A DNA stretch of 64,000 nt from JBBSDP01 sp963754335 (GTDB taxonomy: Bacteria; Planctomycetota; Phycisphaerae; Tepidisphaerales; Tepidisphaeraceae), in NCBI GenBank assembly GCA_963754335.1, contig CAVWFQ010000004.1:248001-312000 (forward strand), given 5' to 3'. Below are positions 48,399-56,998 of the stretch, one piece after another. Each line of letters begins with the position of its first letter. The stretch's first letter is position 1. The position numbers and the translations under genes were made by a program. Below the pieces are notes generated by a model that saw nothing but the letters and a program-made list of their open reading frames with translations, was not told the origin of the DNA and ran no database searches.

Positions 48399-49106
48399 GC
48401 TCACCCGCGGACGCAGCAGTAATTCCTCGATCACCGCCCGGTCGGGCAAGTTGATCGCCAGCATCACGCAATCCGCGACATCTTCCGGCTGAAGCATTTT
48501 CACCCGCGCTTCCGGCGGCGGGGGGACGGGCCTTTTGTCGAGCAGCGGTGTGTTGATGTCGCCGGGCAGGAGGCAGACCGCCCGGATGCCGCGATTTCGC
48601 TCTTCCGCGTTGATCGATTGCGTCAGCCCGCGCTGCGCGAACTTCGACGCCACGTAGGCCGCTCCGGCCTTGGCGCTGGCGGCGATGGCCGCCTCGGAAA
48701 CAATGTTGACGATCGTTCCAGTTCCCTGGCTGCGCATCGCCGGCAAAAACGCGAGGACTGTATTGAGCGTTCCGCTCAAGTTGGTGTCGAGGACTGTTCG
48801 AAATCCTTTACTCGAAAGAACTTCCCACGACCTGGCCGGAATATTAATGCCGGCGGCATTGACCAGCGCGTGGACAGCGCCGAATCGCGCGAGGATCTGC
48901 TCGGCCGTTTCGCGGACTTTCGATTCATCGCCGACATCGCAGACGAAGCTTGTCACGCGCGAGTTGTTTTCTGCGAGACGGCGCGTTTCTTCCAGCGCCT
49001 CGGGCCGCCGGCCGAGAATGGCGACGGACCAATTCTCATTTGCCAGACGCAACGCGACCGCCCGCCCCACTCCGCTTCCGGCTCCCGTTACGACGGCTGT
49101 TTTCAT
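48393..49106 (-). CDS. short-chain dehydrogenase/reductase
   Basis: A 237-residue classical SDR: TGAGSGVGRAVALRLA cofactor loop, LGRRPEALEET (arginines suggesting NADP(H) preference), LVNAAG, IVNIVSEAAIAASAKAG with the catalytic serine, and YVASKFAQRGLTQ. The fold ends LLPGDINTPLLDKRP. The substrate is unknown. The ATG at 49106 overlaps the stop of the upstream lipoprotein gene by 4 bp, so they are coupled. The stop lies at the edge of repeat R3. Confidence 0.9.
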   Translation of the reverse strand: MKTAVVTGAGSGVGRAVALRLANENWSVAILGRRPEALEETRRLAENNSRVTSFVCDVGDESKVRETAEQILARFGAVHALVNAAGINIPARSWEVLSSKGFRTVLDTNLSGTLNTVLAFLPAMRSQGTGTIVNIVSEAAIAASAKAGAAYVASKFAQRGLTQSINAEERNRGIRAVCLLPGDINTPLLDKRPVPPPPEARVKMLQPEDVADCVMLAINLPDRAVIEELLLRPRVSG

Positions 49107-49492
49107 GGATTCGTTTTTCCTTTTGGGACGAATTGCGGAAGGGCCGCCTCCGCGCCACGGATCGTGGACCGATGCACCAAAGGCGGAAAGACCTGGATCC
49201 ATTTCGATCGATCCTCGGTCACGGGAAATCGCGGGAGCGTCTGCGAAGGATCTCGTGGAACGCGGTAAAGGCCATCGCCGGCCGGCCCCGAGGAATGGCG
49301 CTGCTCGTAATAATCGTAAATGGCGTTGCTTCCTTTGTAATACATGATCGCCGGATTGTTCTTTGTCTGCGACCGGAGAGCGATCTCGAACAATTCGTCG
49401 CGGTTGGCGGTTTGTGCACAGCCAGGAATAAGCACAAGGAGACCGATGAAACCGCCCGCGACCAAGCCATCCCAGGTGATACCCGATTTCAT
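49103..49492 (-). CDS. putative lipoprotein of unknown function
   Basis: A 129-residue protein with a lipoprotein signal: hydrophobic GLVAGGFIGLLVLIPGCAQ, where LIPGC fits the lipobox with Cys near residue 25. The mature part is short and polar (YKGSNAIYDYYEQRHSSG, FPPLVHRSTIRGAEAALPQF). I do not recognise a family. It precedes and overlaps the dehydrogenase gene. Confidence 0.65.
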   Translation of the reverse strand: MKSGITWDGLVAGGFIGLLVLIPGCAQTANRDELFEIALRSQTKNNPAIMYYKGSNAIYDYYEQRHSSGPAGDGLYRVPRDPSQTLPRFPVTEDRSKWIQVFPPLVHRSTIRGAEAALPQFVPKGKTNP

Positions 49493-49693
49493 CGGATGCA
49501 GTGTTACGAGATCAGTCGAAGTGGCGCGGCTTTTCCCGCGCGCCGTGTTGCACGCTCAAAACAAATACATTGTGAGTCGGTCTTCCAAAAGCCGTTCCGT
49601 TTCAGGTCGAAGGGAAATACTCATGCTTGATCTTGCTCCTTTCGAGATTTTAGCGACATGCAACCAATGGCGATAGCCTCTTTGGACGGCTCG

Positions 49694-50766
49694 CTAAGGG
49701 TTAACGTCCACCCACCGCCTTTCTTTCGATGATCGTAGTGCCGCTTCCATGACGGCCTGCGCCTGGACGCCTTCGGCGAAACTCGGGCGGCAGGGGCGCT
49801 GGTTGCGGATGGCATCGATAAATTCGAAATTCTGATCGTAGCGGAAGGTCGCCAATGGATCGCCGGTGCGCGGATCGCGCGGCGAGCCGGGCCAGACCTG
49901 GAACTCGGCCGGAACCGGGATGGCGCGCAGGTCGCGGTCGTGTTTCTTGCCGATCTGGAGCTCGAGCGGCTTCTGGGTCGTGTAGGCGATCGACCCCTCT
50001 GAGCCGTTGACCTCGCACAGATCGAGTCCGCGATGCCCCTCGCCGCGGCCGGTGGCGAGCTTGGTGCTCTCCAGCACGCCGGTCACGTTCTTTTCGAAAT
50101 CGGCGAGGATCGCCACCCAGTCCTCCAGGTCCGATGGATTTCCCTGGCGCATGTCGATGAATCGCCGAAGCTGGGCAACGACGCGCGTGATCGGGCCGAT
50201 CAGCAGATGGCCGTAATCGATGCGATGCGAGAGCATGTCTCCGAGCTCGCCGGTAGAGGCTAATTTCTGAATCTGCCGCCAGCCGAGATTACGGTCCGAC
50301 CAGTCCTGGAACCGGGCGGCCCGGAAATGATACGGAACGCCGATCTGCCCGGAGTGGACGAGGTGGGCCATGTAGCGCATGGCCGGCACGAAGCGATAGG
50401 TGAAGGCGGTCATGTGCCGCACGTTCGCCTTCTCCGCGGCGCGGAGCATGCGCGTCGCCTCGTCGAGATTCATCGCCAGCGGTTTTCGCACAGCACGTGC
50501 TTGCCCGCTTCGATTGCCGCGAGCACGATCGGCGCGTGATAAACATTGGGCGTGGCGATGACGACGGCGTGAACCTCGTCGAGCTTCAGCAACTTTCGAT
50601 AATCACTATAAGTGGCAGTGATCCCCGTTTGCTGGCTGGCCTTCGCGAGCACCGCGGCATCCGTATCGCAGAGCGCGACGACCTTCGCATCCGGGCAGAG
50701 GGCGAAGCCGGGCAGATGATTGGCCAGGGCGATTCCGCCGCTGCCGATGATGGCGATTCCGATCAT
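49694..50766 (-). CDS. Gfo/Idh/MocA family oxidoreductase (one frame break)
   Basis: NAD(P)-dependent sugar-type dehydrogenase of about 357 residues. The Rossmann start is IGIAIIGSGGIALANHLPG, followed by VVALCDTDAAVLAKA and VVIATPNVYHAPIVLAAIEA, then the GKHVLCE...KPLA catalytic EKP-like segment, which is where the frame breaks (near 50480). The second domain has TAFTYRFVPAMRYM, GELGDMLSHRIDYGHLLIG and DPLATFRYDQNFEFIDAIRN. Planctomycetes encode many such paralogs; the substrate is unknown. The gene starts 52 bp from a divergent small membrane protein gene. Confidence 0.88.
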
Positions 50767-50818
50767 GTGATAATTTCCGCTGGCGTTGTTCGATTCAGGA
50801 TCGGCATAATGTAATGCC

Positions 50819-51205
50819 GTGAAGAGCGATTGCCAGAGCGACGAAACATCGCTCGACCCGATCAATCCGGTTCAAGTAACACCACTGCTCGATTATCGAT
50901 CGCCGGATGATGCCGAAAGCGGGCCGCGAGCCGTTGATGTGATCAAAGGGAGCGTCGGGACGATGGCGGGGGTCGCATCAGCATGCGGCGCCATTGCCGC
51001 AACCGTCGGTTCGGTATCCAGCAAATGGGATGATGTCGGCCAGAATGTGGCCTGCGCATTGATAGCCCTCGGTCTTTGGATCATTACATTTTCTGGCCTG
51101 CGCAGCGCGTGGTTCTACTTCGGCGGGTTTGCAAAGTTGCGACGGCAGCGCGGCTCAACATTGACGATGGGGCTGCGACCGTGGAAGTGGCGCTTGCGCT
51201 TTTGA
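50819..51205 (+). CDS. small unidentified membrane protein
   Basis: A GTG-started 128-residue frame with two hydrophobic segments (TMAGVASACGAIAATVGSV and CALIALGLWIITFSGL) and an arginine-rich end (LRPWKWRLRF). The polar N-terminus (SDETSLDPINPVQVTPLLDY) has no signal. No family is recognised. Codon use and the two helices make it more likely real than not. Confidence 0.45.
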   Translation: MKSDCQSDETSLDPINPVQVTPLLDYRSPDDAESGPRAVDVIKGSVGTMAGVASACGAIAATVGSVSSKWDDVGQNVACALIALGLWIITFSGLRSAWFYFGGFAKLRRQRGSTLTMGLRPWKWRLRF

Positions 51206-51300
51206 AAACCGCCGAGGTCGAGATCGCGTGGTTCTACTTTGAAGAATTCTCGCGCACGTTCGCAATGGGATGGACGCCCTGGACATTGCATTGTCCTGCC

Positions 51301-51357
51301 CGGCGGGCTCACTTCAGTGAGCCGGAACCTCACCGGCTCACTGAAGTGAGCCCGCCG
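51301..51357. repeat. Perfect 25-bp inverted repeat between convergent genes
   Basis: CGGCGGGCTCACTTCAGTGA... (51301-51325) is matched without error by 51333-51357 across a 7-base loop AACCTCA. Each arm also contains its own palindrome (GGCTCAC-TTCA-GTGAGCC type), so alternative folds are possible. There is no T tract. It lies between the convergent membrane-protein gene and sucD. Confidence 0.8.
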
Positions 51358-51422
51358 CGCAGAGAGGTAAGGATCATCGGAATTTCGCGCGTTCGAGATT
51401 GGACACTAATTCGTGCGCGCGC

Positions 51423-52337
51423 TTACGCCGCTGCGGTCGCAACGCCCAGCACTTTGGCCATTTCATGTCCGATCGTCGCTGGGCTTTCCGCCACGGCGAT
51501 TCCCGCGCTGCGTAACGCGGCGATCTTAGACTCGGCCGACCCTTCCCCGCCGGAAATGATCGCGCCGGCATGCCCCATGCGCCGGCCCGGCGGAGCCGTC
51601 CGGCCCGCGATGAATGCGACCACCGGCTTCTTCACGCTCTTCTTCACAAATGCCGCCGCGGCTTCCTCGTCCGAACCGCCAATCTCGCCGATCACGATAA
51701 TTCCGTCGGTCTGCGCATCTTTGGCAAAGAGGTCGAGCAGTTCGATGAAGTTCAGGCCTTTCACCGGATCTCCGCCAATGCCGACGCAGGTCGTCTGTCC
51801 GATCCCGCGCGTCGAGCATTGCCAGACGGCTTCATACGTGAGCGTGCCACTGCGGCTGATGATGCCGACCTTTTTTCCGCTCTTGGACGACTTTGCAGGC
51901 GTGTGGATATAGCCGGGCATGATCCCGATCTTGCACTCACCCGGTGTAATCACGCCGGGACAGTTGGGGCCGATGAGGACGCTTGCGGGCTGATCCTTCA
52001 GATACGCCTTCACCTTCACCATATCGAGGACGGGAATTCCTTCGGTGATGGCAACGATCACGCGGATTTTCGCCGCCGCCGCTTCCATGATCGCGTCGGC
52101 CGCAAAAGGGGGCGGGACGAAGATCATCGTCGCATCAGCGCCCGTCTGTTTCACTGCCTGTTCGACGGTGTCGAAGATCGGCAACCCGTTGGCGTCCTTC
52201 TGCCCGCCTTTGCCCGGGGTGACGCCGCCCACCATTTTCGTGCCGTATTCGAGGCACCCTTTGGTGTGAAACGCTCCGGCGGCGCCGGTGATTCCCTGGC
52301 AGATAACCTTGGTATTCTGATCGACGAGGATGCTCAT
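51423..52337 (-). CDS. sucD: succinate-CoA ligase (ADP-forming) alpha subunit
   Basis: A complete 304-residue alpha subunit of succinyl-CoA synthetase in the citric acid cycle. The CoA-binding Rossmann domain starts VICQGITGAAGAFHTKGCLE and continues FVPPPFAADAIMEAA and AITEGIPVLDMVKV. IGPNCPGVITPGECKIGIMP follows. The ligase domain has GIISRSGTLTYEAVWQ, GIGGDPVKGLNFIELLDLF, and the phosphorylated histidine in GRRMGHAGAIISGG. ATG 52337 matches the family start (MSILVDQNTKV). The beta subunit gene sucC is not adjacent, although it usually lies directly upstream; a repeat and a GT-C gene are there instead. Confidence 0.97.
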   Translation of the reverse strand: MSILVDQNTKVICQGITGAAGAFHTKGCLEYGTKMVGGVTPGKGGQKDANGLPIFDTVEQAVKQTGADATMIFVPPPFAADAIMEAAAAKIRVIVAITEGIPVLDMVKVKAYLKDQPASVLIGPNCPGVITPGECKIGIMPGYIHTPAKSSKSGKKVGIISRSGTLTYEAVWQCSTRGIGQTTCVGIGGDPVKGLNFIELLDLFAKDAQTDGIIVIGEIGGSDEEAAAAFVKKSVKKPVVAFIAGRTAPPGRRMGHAGAIISGGEGSAESKIAALRSAGIAVAESPATIGHEMAKVLGVATAAA

Positions 52338-52397
52338 AGGCCGCAAGAGTAGGGAACGGCGGCCCGCGCGGCAAGCGGACTTGATTTCCTCGCAGCC

Positions 52398-52530
52398 GAT
52401 GCGCGACAGATTTAGCGGGCCGAAGAATGTGCCCTCTCCCGGTACTCCGGAGGAGCCGCGCACGAAGTAAGCGGGAAAGTTCTCTCGTTAGCCGAGTGCT
52501 TTCCCGCTTACTTCGTGCGCGGCTCTTCCC
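52398..52530. repeat. Modular hairpin repeat, copy R4 (type-A core with a type-B left end)
   Basis: Left part CCCTCTCCCGGTACTCCGGA equals the left hairpin of the R2/R3 type. It is followed without a gap by the R1-type core: GGAGCCGCGCACGAAGTAAG (52450) paired with CTTACTTCGTGCGCGGCTC (to about 52524). The right end of the family is missing. The core holds the last six codons and stop of the GT-C transferase gene. Confidence 0.78.
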
Positions 52531-54655
52531 AATCACGCATTCCGGTCTTGATCTGGAAGATCACATAATGGTCGTCTTCAAAAACCGGTCGAAAGTGATC
52601 TCGATCGGCGCGGGCCAGCGGAATTTCCGGCGGATGCAGACCGGCATCGTGCTTCGCGACGACCAGATATCCGGCGCCGCTCGCGAGAAGACGATCCAAC
52701 CAGCCGACGGCGTCGGTCTCCGAATCGAGCAGGGCGGTTACGGTTGGAATAATTTCTTCTCCGCGGACTGGCGTCGGAAAATGGGGCAGATCGTGGAGAT
52801 AGTGGACGCCGCGACGGGTGGGAATGTAAATCGCGCGCCGGCTTTCGCCGCTGAGCGCGTAAACAAGGCTGGTGTTGGCATACGCGACGATCGCGTCCGG
52901 CGGCGTCTGCGTCCGCACATAATTCCATGCGCCTGCTTCGGGCGGATATTTGGATCGCCACCAAAGCAGATCGTTGTATGGCTCGGTTGCCTCGGCAGAC
53001 TTGCCGACAATGAGGTTGACGTACGCATTCCAATAAACGTAAGCCACCAGGCTCCCGGCTATCGTTGTCGTGATGAGGAGGCCCACCCACGCGCGGACGG
53101 GCCAGTGGAGCCTCCGGCCTTGCGCGAAATAGAGGCAAGCGCCCGCCGCGGCGAATGCGAGCGAAAAGCCGGCGCATTCGGCCACCTGTCCGCGAGCGCG
53201 ATAGCCGGTGGTGACGGAAACAATCGCAATGAGAAGTGTCCATCCGATCCGCACACAACGATTGAGGCCTGGCCAACCCGATAGCGCTCCTCCGGCGGCG
53301 ATGAACAGCAATACGAGCGACGAAAAAATAAACCGGACTTCGGGATAAGGGGACAAAGCGATGAAAATCGCGATCCCGATCGGAGGCCCGAGCACGGCAA
53401 TACGAACAATGGGCTCGCGCAACAGTCGTCCGCGCGCCACAACGATCGCCGCGAACCAACCGATCGCCAGGACATATAAAAGAAGTCGCGGGATGCTGTG
53501 ATAGCGTTGAGTCAGTATCTGCCAGACTCCTGAAAGTGATCGCAGATCAATGCTCCTGCGAGCCTGGAACAATCCCGGAAGGATCGTATGTCCGCCCGCG
53601 TGAATATCGAGGGGATAAAGCGGGTTTCCCGTCAGCAGAAGGTTACGCAAAAACCAGGGACCGGCGATGAGCGCGATCACGCCGATCGAGATAGCGAATT
53701 GTCGACTTCTCCAGCCGGCCCGAAAGGGAGCATCGACGAGGAGCAGGAAAAGCGGCAAAGCGAGTAGCGCCGTGTATTTCGTTGCCAGGCAAAGTCCGAT
53801 GGCGACGCCGATTCGCCAGGGGCCCAAACGATCACGCAGCCGCGACGGAGCGAAACCGGCGATTCCCGCGATCAGAAATGCCGTGAGAAACAGGTCGTCT
53901 TTCCCAATGGCCGCTTCTCCAAGCAATGGCCGACAGGCTATCACGCCGACACCGATTACGCCGGCGAGGGGCAACGCTGAGTCTCGCGTTGATGGCGGGA
54001 TCTGAAACGCACTCCGACAGAGTTGCACGGTGGCGAAAAAGATCAGGAGCACCACCGGCGTCTGCACGAAGCGGGCAATCACGTCATTGCCCTCGGACGC
54101 CATCAGCCACGCAATGAATGTCGATCCGGCCAAAGGCGAATAAGTATTGGCGGGATTGAAAAACCAGGTGGGAAAGAGTGAGAGATGGCCGGTGCGAAGC
54201 CAGTGCAGCGCCGCGGGGAAATGATAGGCCAGTGCATCGGTCGCGATGATCGGTTGAAAACGAAGGATGAAGACGTTGGCCGCGAGATAACAAATCGCAA
54301 AGACGCAAAGGCCAATAAATACGCTATCTCGAAAGATTCTGTCGTTCGTCGACTGCCGGGATTTGGCAAGTGCGGCCAATTCCTTTTTGCGGTGCCGAAG
54401 GGACGGAAAAATCAACGCCCCGCTGCAAACCAGCGCAGTAACACCGATTGTTACCGGCGAGAGGATTCCCAGGACTCCCGGCAGCCCGACTGAGACGTAT
54501 TGCACGAGATAGGTCAGGAGCAAGGCATCGGCGATCTGCTGAACACGCGGAGTATCCAGACCAATGCGGGCGGCAAACCGAAATGCGCACACGAAGACGG
54601 TCCCATTCAGCAGGACTGTCCAGAGGAGGCGCAGTTCGGTGTCGCCACTTGGCAC
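52508..54655 (-). CDS. GT-C type integral membrane glycosyltransferase-like protein
   Basis: An intact 715-residue polytopic protein with about 12 hydrophobic segments. The first large loop carries IIATDALAYHFPAALHWLRT and LFPTWFFNPANTYSPLAG, the place of the catalytic acidic residue in GT-C enzymes that use polyprenyl-phosphate sugars. GEAAIGKDDLFLTAFLIAG and NLLLTGNPLYPLDIHAGG are also typical. A periplasmic C-terminal domain ends PVFEDDHYVIFQIKTG. The last residues (EEPRTK) and the stop come from a dispersed hairpin repeat. Substrate is unknown. Confidence 0.75.
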   Translation of the reverse strand: MPSGDTELRLLWTVLLNGTVFVCAFRFAARIGLDTPRVQQIADALLLTYLVQYVSVGLPGVLGILSPVTIGVTALVCSGALIFPSLRHRKKELAALAKSRQSTNDRIFRDSVFIGLCVFAICYLAANVFILRFQPIIATDALAYHFPAALHWLRTGHLSLFPTWFFNPANTYSPLAGSTFIAWLMASEGNDVIARFVQTPVVLLIFFATVQLCRSAFQIPPSTRDSALPLAGVIGVGVIACRPLLGEAAIGKDDLFLTAFLIAGIAGFAPSRLRDRLGPWRIGVAIGLCLATKYTALLALPLFLLLVDAPFRAGWRSRQFAISIGVIALIAGPWFLRNLLLTGNPLYPLDIHAGGHTILPGLFQARRSIDLRSLSGVWQILTQRYHSIPRLLLYVLAIGWFAAIVVARGRLLREPIVRIAVLGPPIGIAIFIALSPYPEVRFIFSSLVLLFIAAGGALSGWPGLNRCVRIGWTLLIAIVSVTTGYRARGQVAECAGFSLAFAAAGACLYFAQGRRLHWPVRAWVGLLITTTIAGSLVAYVYWNAYVNLIVGKSAEATEPYNDLLWWRSKYPPEAGAWNYVRTQTPPDAIVAYANTSLVYALSGESRRAIYIPTRRGVHYLHDLPHFPTPVRGEEIIPTVTALLDSETDAVGWLDRLLASGAGYLVVAKHDAGLHPPEIPLARADRDHFRPVFEDDHYVIFQIKTGMRDWEEPRTK

Positions 54656-54763
54656 GGCGGGAATTCTCGCGGGATCGCCGTCGCATGCAAAGCGTGAGGT
54701 CCCATTCAGCGCGGCTGTGGCCCGGAGTTGCGGTCATTGCGGTCACATCGATTACCAATGCAT

Positions 54764-54828
54764 CTCACGCAGAGCCGCCAAGGCGCAAAGAAATGCTCCT
54801 TCTCTGCGCCTCGCGCCTCTGCGTGAGG
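54764..54828. repeat. CTCACGCAGAG-type dispersed hairpin repeat
   Basis: CTCACGCAGAGCCGCCAAGG at 54764 pairs with CCTCTGCGTGAGG ending at 54828, with AAAGAA/TTCTCT inner arms. This is a repeat word I recall from many planctomycete and cyanobacterial genomes. It lies between the start of the GT-C gene and the end of the phosphatase gene. Confidence 0.6.
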
Positions 54829-54900
54829 TCATTTTGCTCCCGCGCGATTTCGGATTGCGGGATTGCTGCCGTCTGCATTCTTGCGCCGAGCCGCCGATTT

Positions 54901-56201
54901 TTATTCCCCCGTCCTTCGCACTACCACGGCGCTCTGATCGTCTTCCGCCTCACGTCCCTGCTGCCACTTCTTAAGCAATTCCTGAAGGCAGGCGATCAGC
55001 TGCTCCGGCGTCGTGAATTGCTGCGCCGCCAGCGCATCGAGAACCCCCTGCAAACCAAGCATTCGACCGTCGGGAGCCTGGGATTCGGTGATACCGTCGG
55101 TGGGGACGATCAGCCATCCGCCCTGCGGGAGCATCGCCGGACCCGGTGCGGTATCGGGCAGATCGTCCATCACGCCGATCGGCGGCATCGTCGCGTCTAG
55201 CACTTCGGTTGCTCCGCCGGGATGGTGCAACAGGATCGGCCCGTGTCCGCCGCTGCACCAGTTAATGGTCCCGTCGCCTGCAACAAAGGCGAGAAAGACA
55301 GTGCAGAATCGACCGCGGTCCAGATCCTGCGAAAGTCGGTGATTGATCCGATGCAGAATCCGACCTGGGTCCGGATCGACGTCGCACAAGGTGCGGATCA
55401 AGGCGCGCACCTGCGACACGACCAGGGCCGGCGCAATTCCATGCCCGGAAGCGTCGGCCACGAGTACCCCGAGCCGCCCGTCAGGGAGCGGCCAGAGATC
55501 GTAACAATCACCTCCATTGATCGACGCCGCTTGCGTCCATCCATGGGATTGCAGGCCATTCACGTCGACGGCGCCGCGAGGCAAGGCCGCCTCCTGAACC
55601 TGCTTGGCCAGTTCCATCTCCATCCGCAGCGCGGTGCTCTGCATTGCCGATTGCTGGAGGTGATAGCGCTGGATCGCCACGCCGGCCTGGTCCGCGAGCA
55701 ATTGGAGAAGTGCGGTATCCCCGCCGCTGAAGGCTGCCCCTCGCTTGTTAATCGCCTGAATCACCCCGACGGGTTTGCGTCTCCCAATCGACCATCGGCA
55801 CGGCCAGAATGTTTCTCGTGACAAATCCGCTGGCGCGGTCCGGCAAAGGATTGAATCGCGCATCTTCATACGGCCTGGGCACGTTCAGCACGGTATTGAA
55901 CTTGAAGGCGTGCCCGACGATGCCGCGGTTGGAAGGGAGACGGATCCCCTTCGATTGAAGGGCGATCCGGGTCCAGAGTTCGTCGGTTCGCAGCATCGTG
56001 AAGAAAAATGCTGGCCCGCTCGCAATCGAGCAGCGAGGTGGTGGATTCGGCGATTTCGCGCAATAGTTTGTCGAGATCGCTCGTGACGGCGAGCATCCGC
56101 GAAACTTCCAGGACGCGCCGCATTTGGCCCGGGGTGATGTCATCCGCCGGGTCGCCCGGAGTTGGAATCGGTGAATGTTCGTTGGAGGGCGGATCAGTCA
56201 T
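54901..56201 (-). CDS. RsbU/SpoIIE-type serine phosphatase with GAF domain (two frame breaks)
   Basis: A PPM-type phosphatase of about 433 residues. A GAF sensor domain covers about residues 40-190 (LLDCERASIFLHDAANRRTL, IRLPSNRGIVGHAFKF, GVIQAINKRGAAFSGGD) with frame breaks near 56020 and 55775. A linker helix (MELAKQVQEAALPRG) leads into the catalytic domain: INGGDCYDLWPLPDGRLGVL, VADASGHGIAPALVVSQVRA, WCSGGHGPILL, and VPTDGITESQ with the metal-binding aspartates. Such enzymes dephosphorylate STAS proteins in partner-switching pathways. The STAS protein at 42.5 kb is a possible but unproven substrate. Confidence 0.88.
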
Positions 56202-56302
56202 GGAACGCCGCTAGTTATCCCATGTGAAGCATCGACATGGCAAATGATGGCGATCCGTTCATCTTCTGTTTGGCAGCAAATATCCCGCGCGGCACCGCGC
56301 AG

Positions 56303-56896
56303 TCAGTCAAGATCATCGATATTCGCCGCCGACGGTTTTGATTTGGACAGCAGCGCTGGGACTCGCCTGCCGTGCGAGAGGGTGATCGCCAGTGCGACCA
56401 GCGCAATCGAGACCGCCATGTAGAGAAGATCGATCGGCCGTTCGATCGACATCTCCAGCCCGTGCTCGAAAAATTTCACGATCAGTATCAGAAGCACCAC
56501 CTTGGCGAGCCGGTCTTTCAAATCGTCAAACGTGCGGATCGACAACGCGCCGCCAGTCAGCGACGACTGCTCGTTTTCGCTGATGCGCGCGATGAAAAGC
56601 GAGTAGAGGCCCATCGCAAAGATGAGCATGACCGCCGCCAGCAGATACCCGTCCACCACTTCCACGACCGACCTGACAATGTGATTGCGCAGGTCATGGT
56701 GGGCGGCGGCCACGTGATTGAACGGATAGGCCGCGACCGGGACGACCAGCATCGCCGCGTCCACCGTCGCCACGATGAACATGGCCAGCCCGACCAGCAG
56801 ACTGCTGACAACGGCAATCACCACCAGATACCGGGAGCTGAGAAGCGCGCGCTCGAAGTTTTGCCGGAGGCGAGAAAGAGGTGGATCGTTTGGCAT
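56303..56896 (-). CDS. YqhA/UPF0114 family membrane protein
   Basis: A 197-residue integral membrane protein with four hydrophobic segments (YLVVIAVVSSLLVGLAMFIV, VVDGYLLAAVMLIFAMGLYS, KVVLLILIVKFFEHGLEM, LLYMAVSIALVALAITLSHG). SRYLVVIAV and FAMGLYSLFIARI in this order are typical of the UPF0114 family. Function is unknown. It is 102 bp upstream of the phosphatase gene on the same strand, so they may be cotranscribed. The ISKra4 element lies 102 bp beyond its start. Confidence 0.8.
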   Translation of the reverse strand: MPNDPPLSRLRQNFERALLSSRYLVVIAVVSSLLVGLAMFIVATVDAAMLVVPVAAYPFNHVAAAHHDLRNHIVRSVVEVVDGYLLAAVMLIFAMGLYSLFIARISENEQSSLTGGALSIRTFDDLKDRLAKVVLLILIVKFFEHGLEMSIERPIDLLYMAVSIALVALAITLSHGRRVPALLSKSKPSAANIDDLD

Positions 56897-56998
56897 GGTT
56901 GCGAGCGGCGATGGTGGGGCAATGATACTCGCGTGTAGTCCAGCATCACCACGGCTGGCCTGGCATTTCGTCGTCGAATTACACTAACTGTCCCGGCG

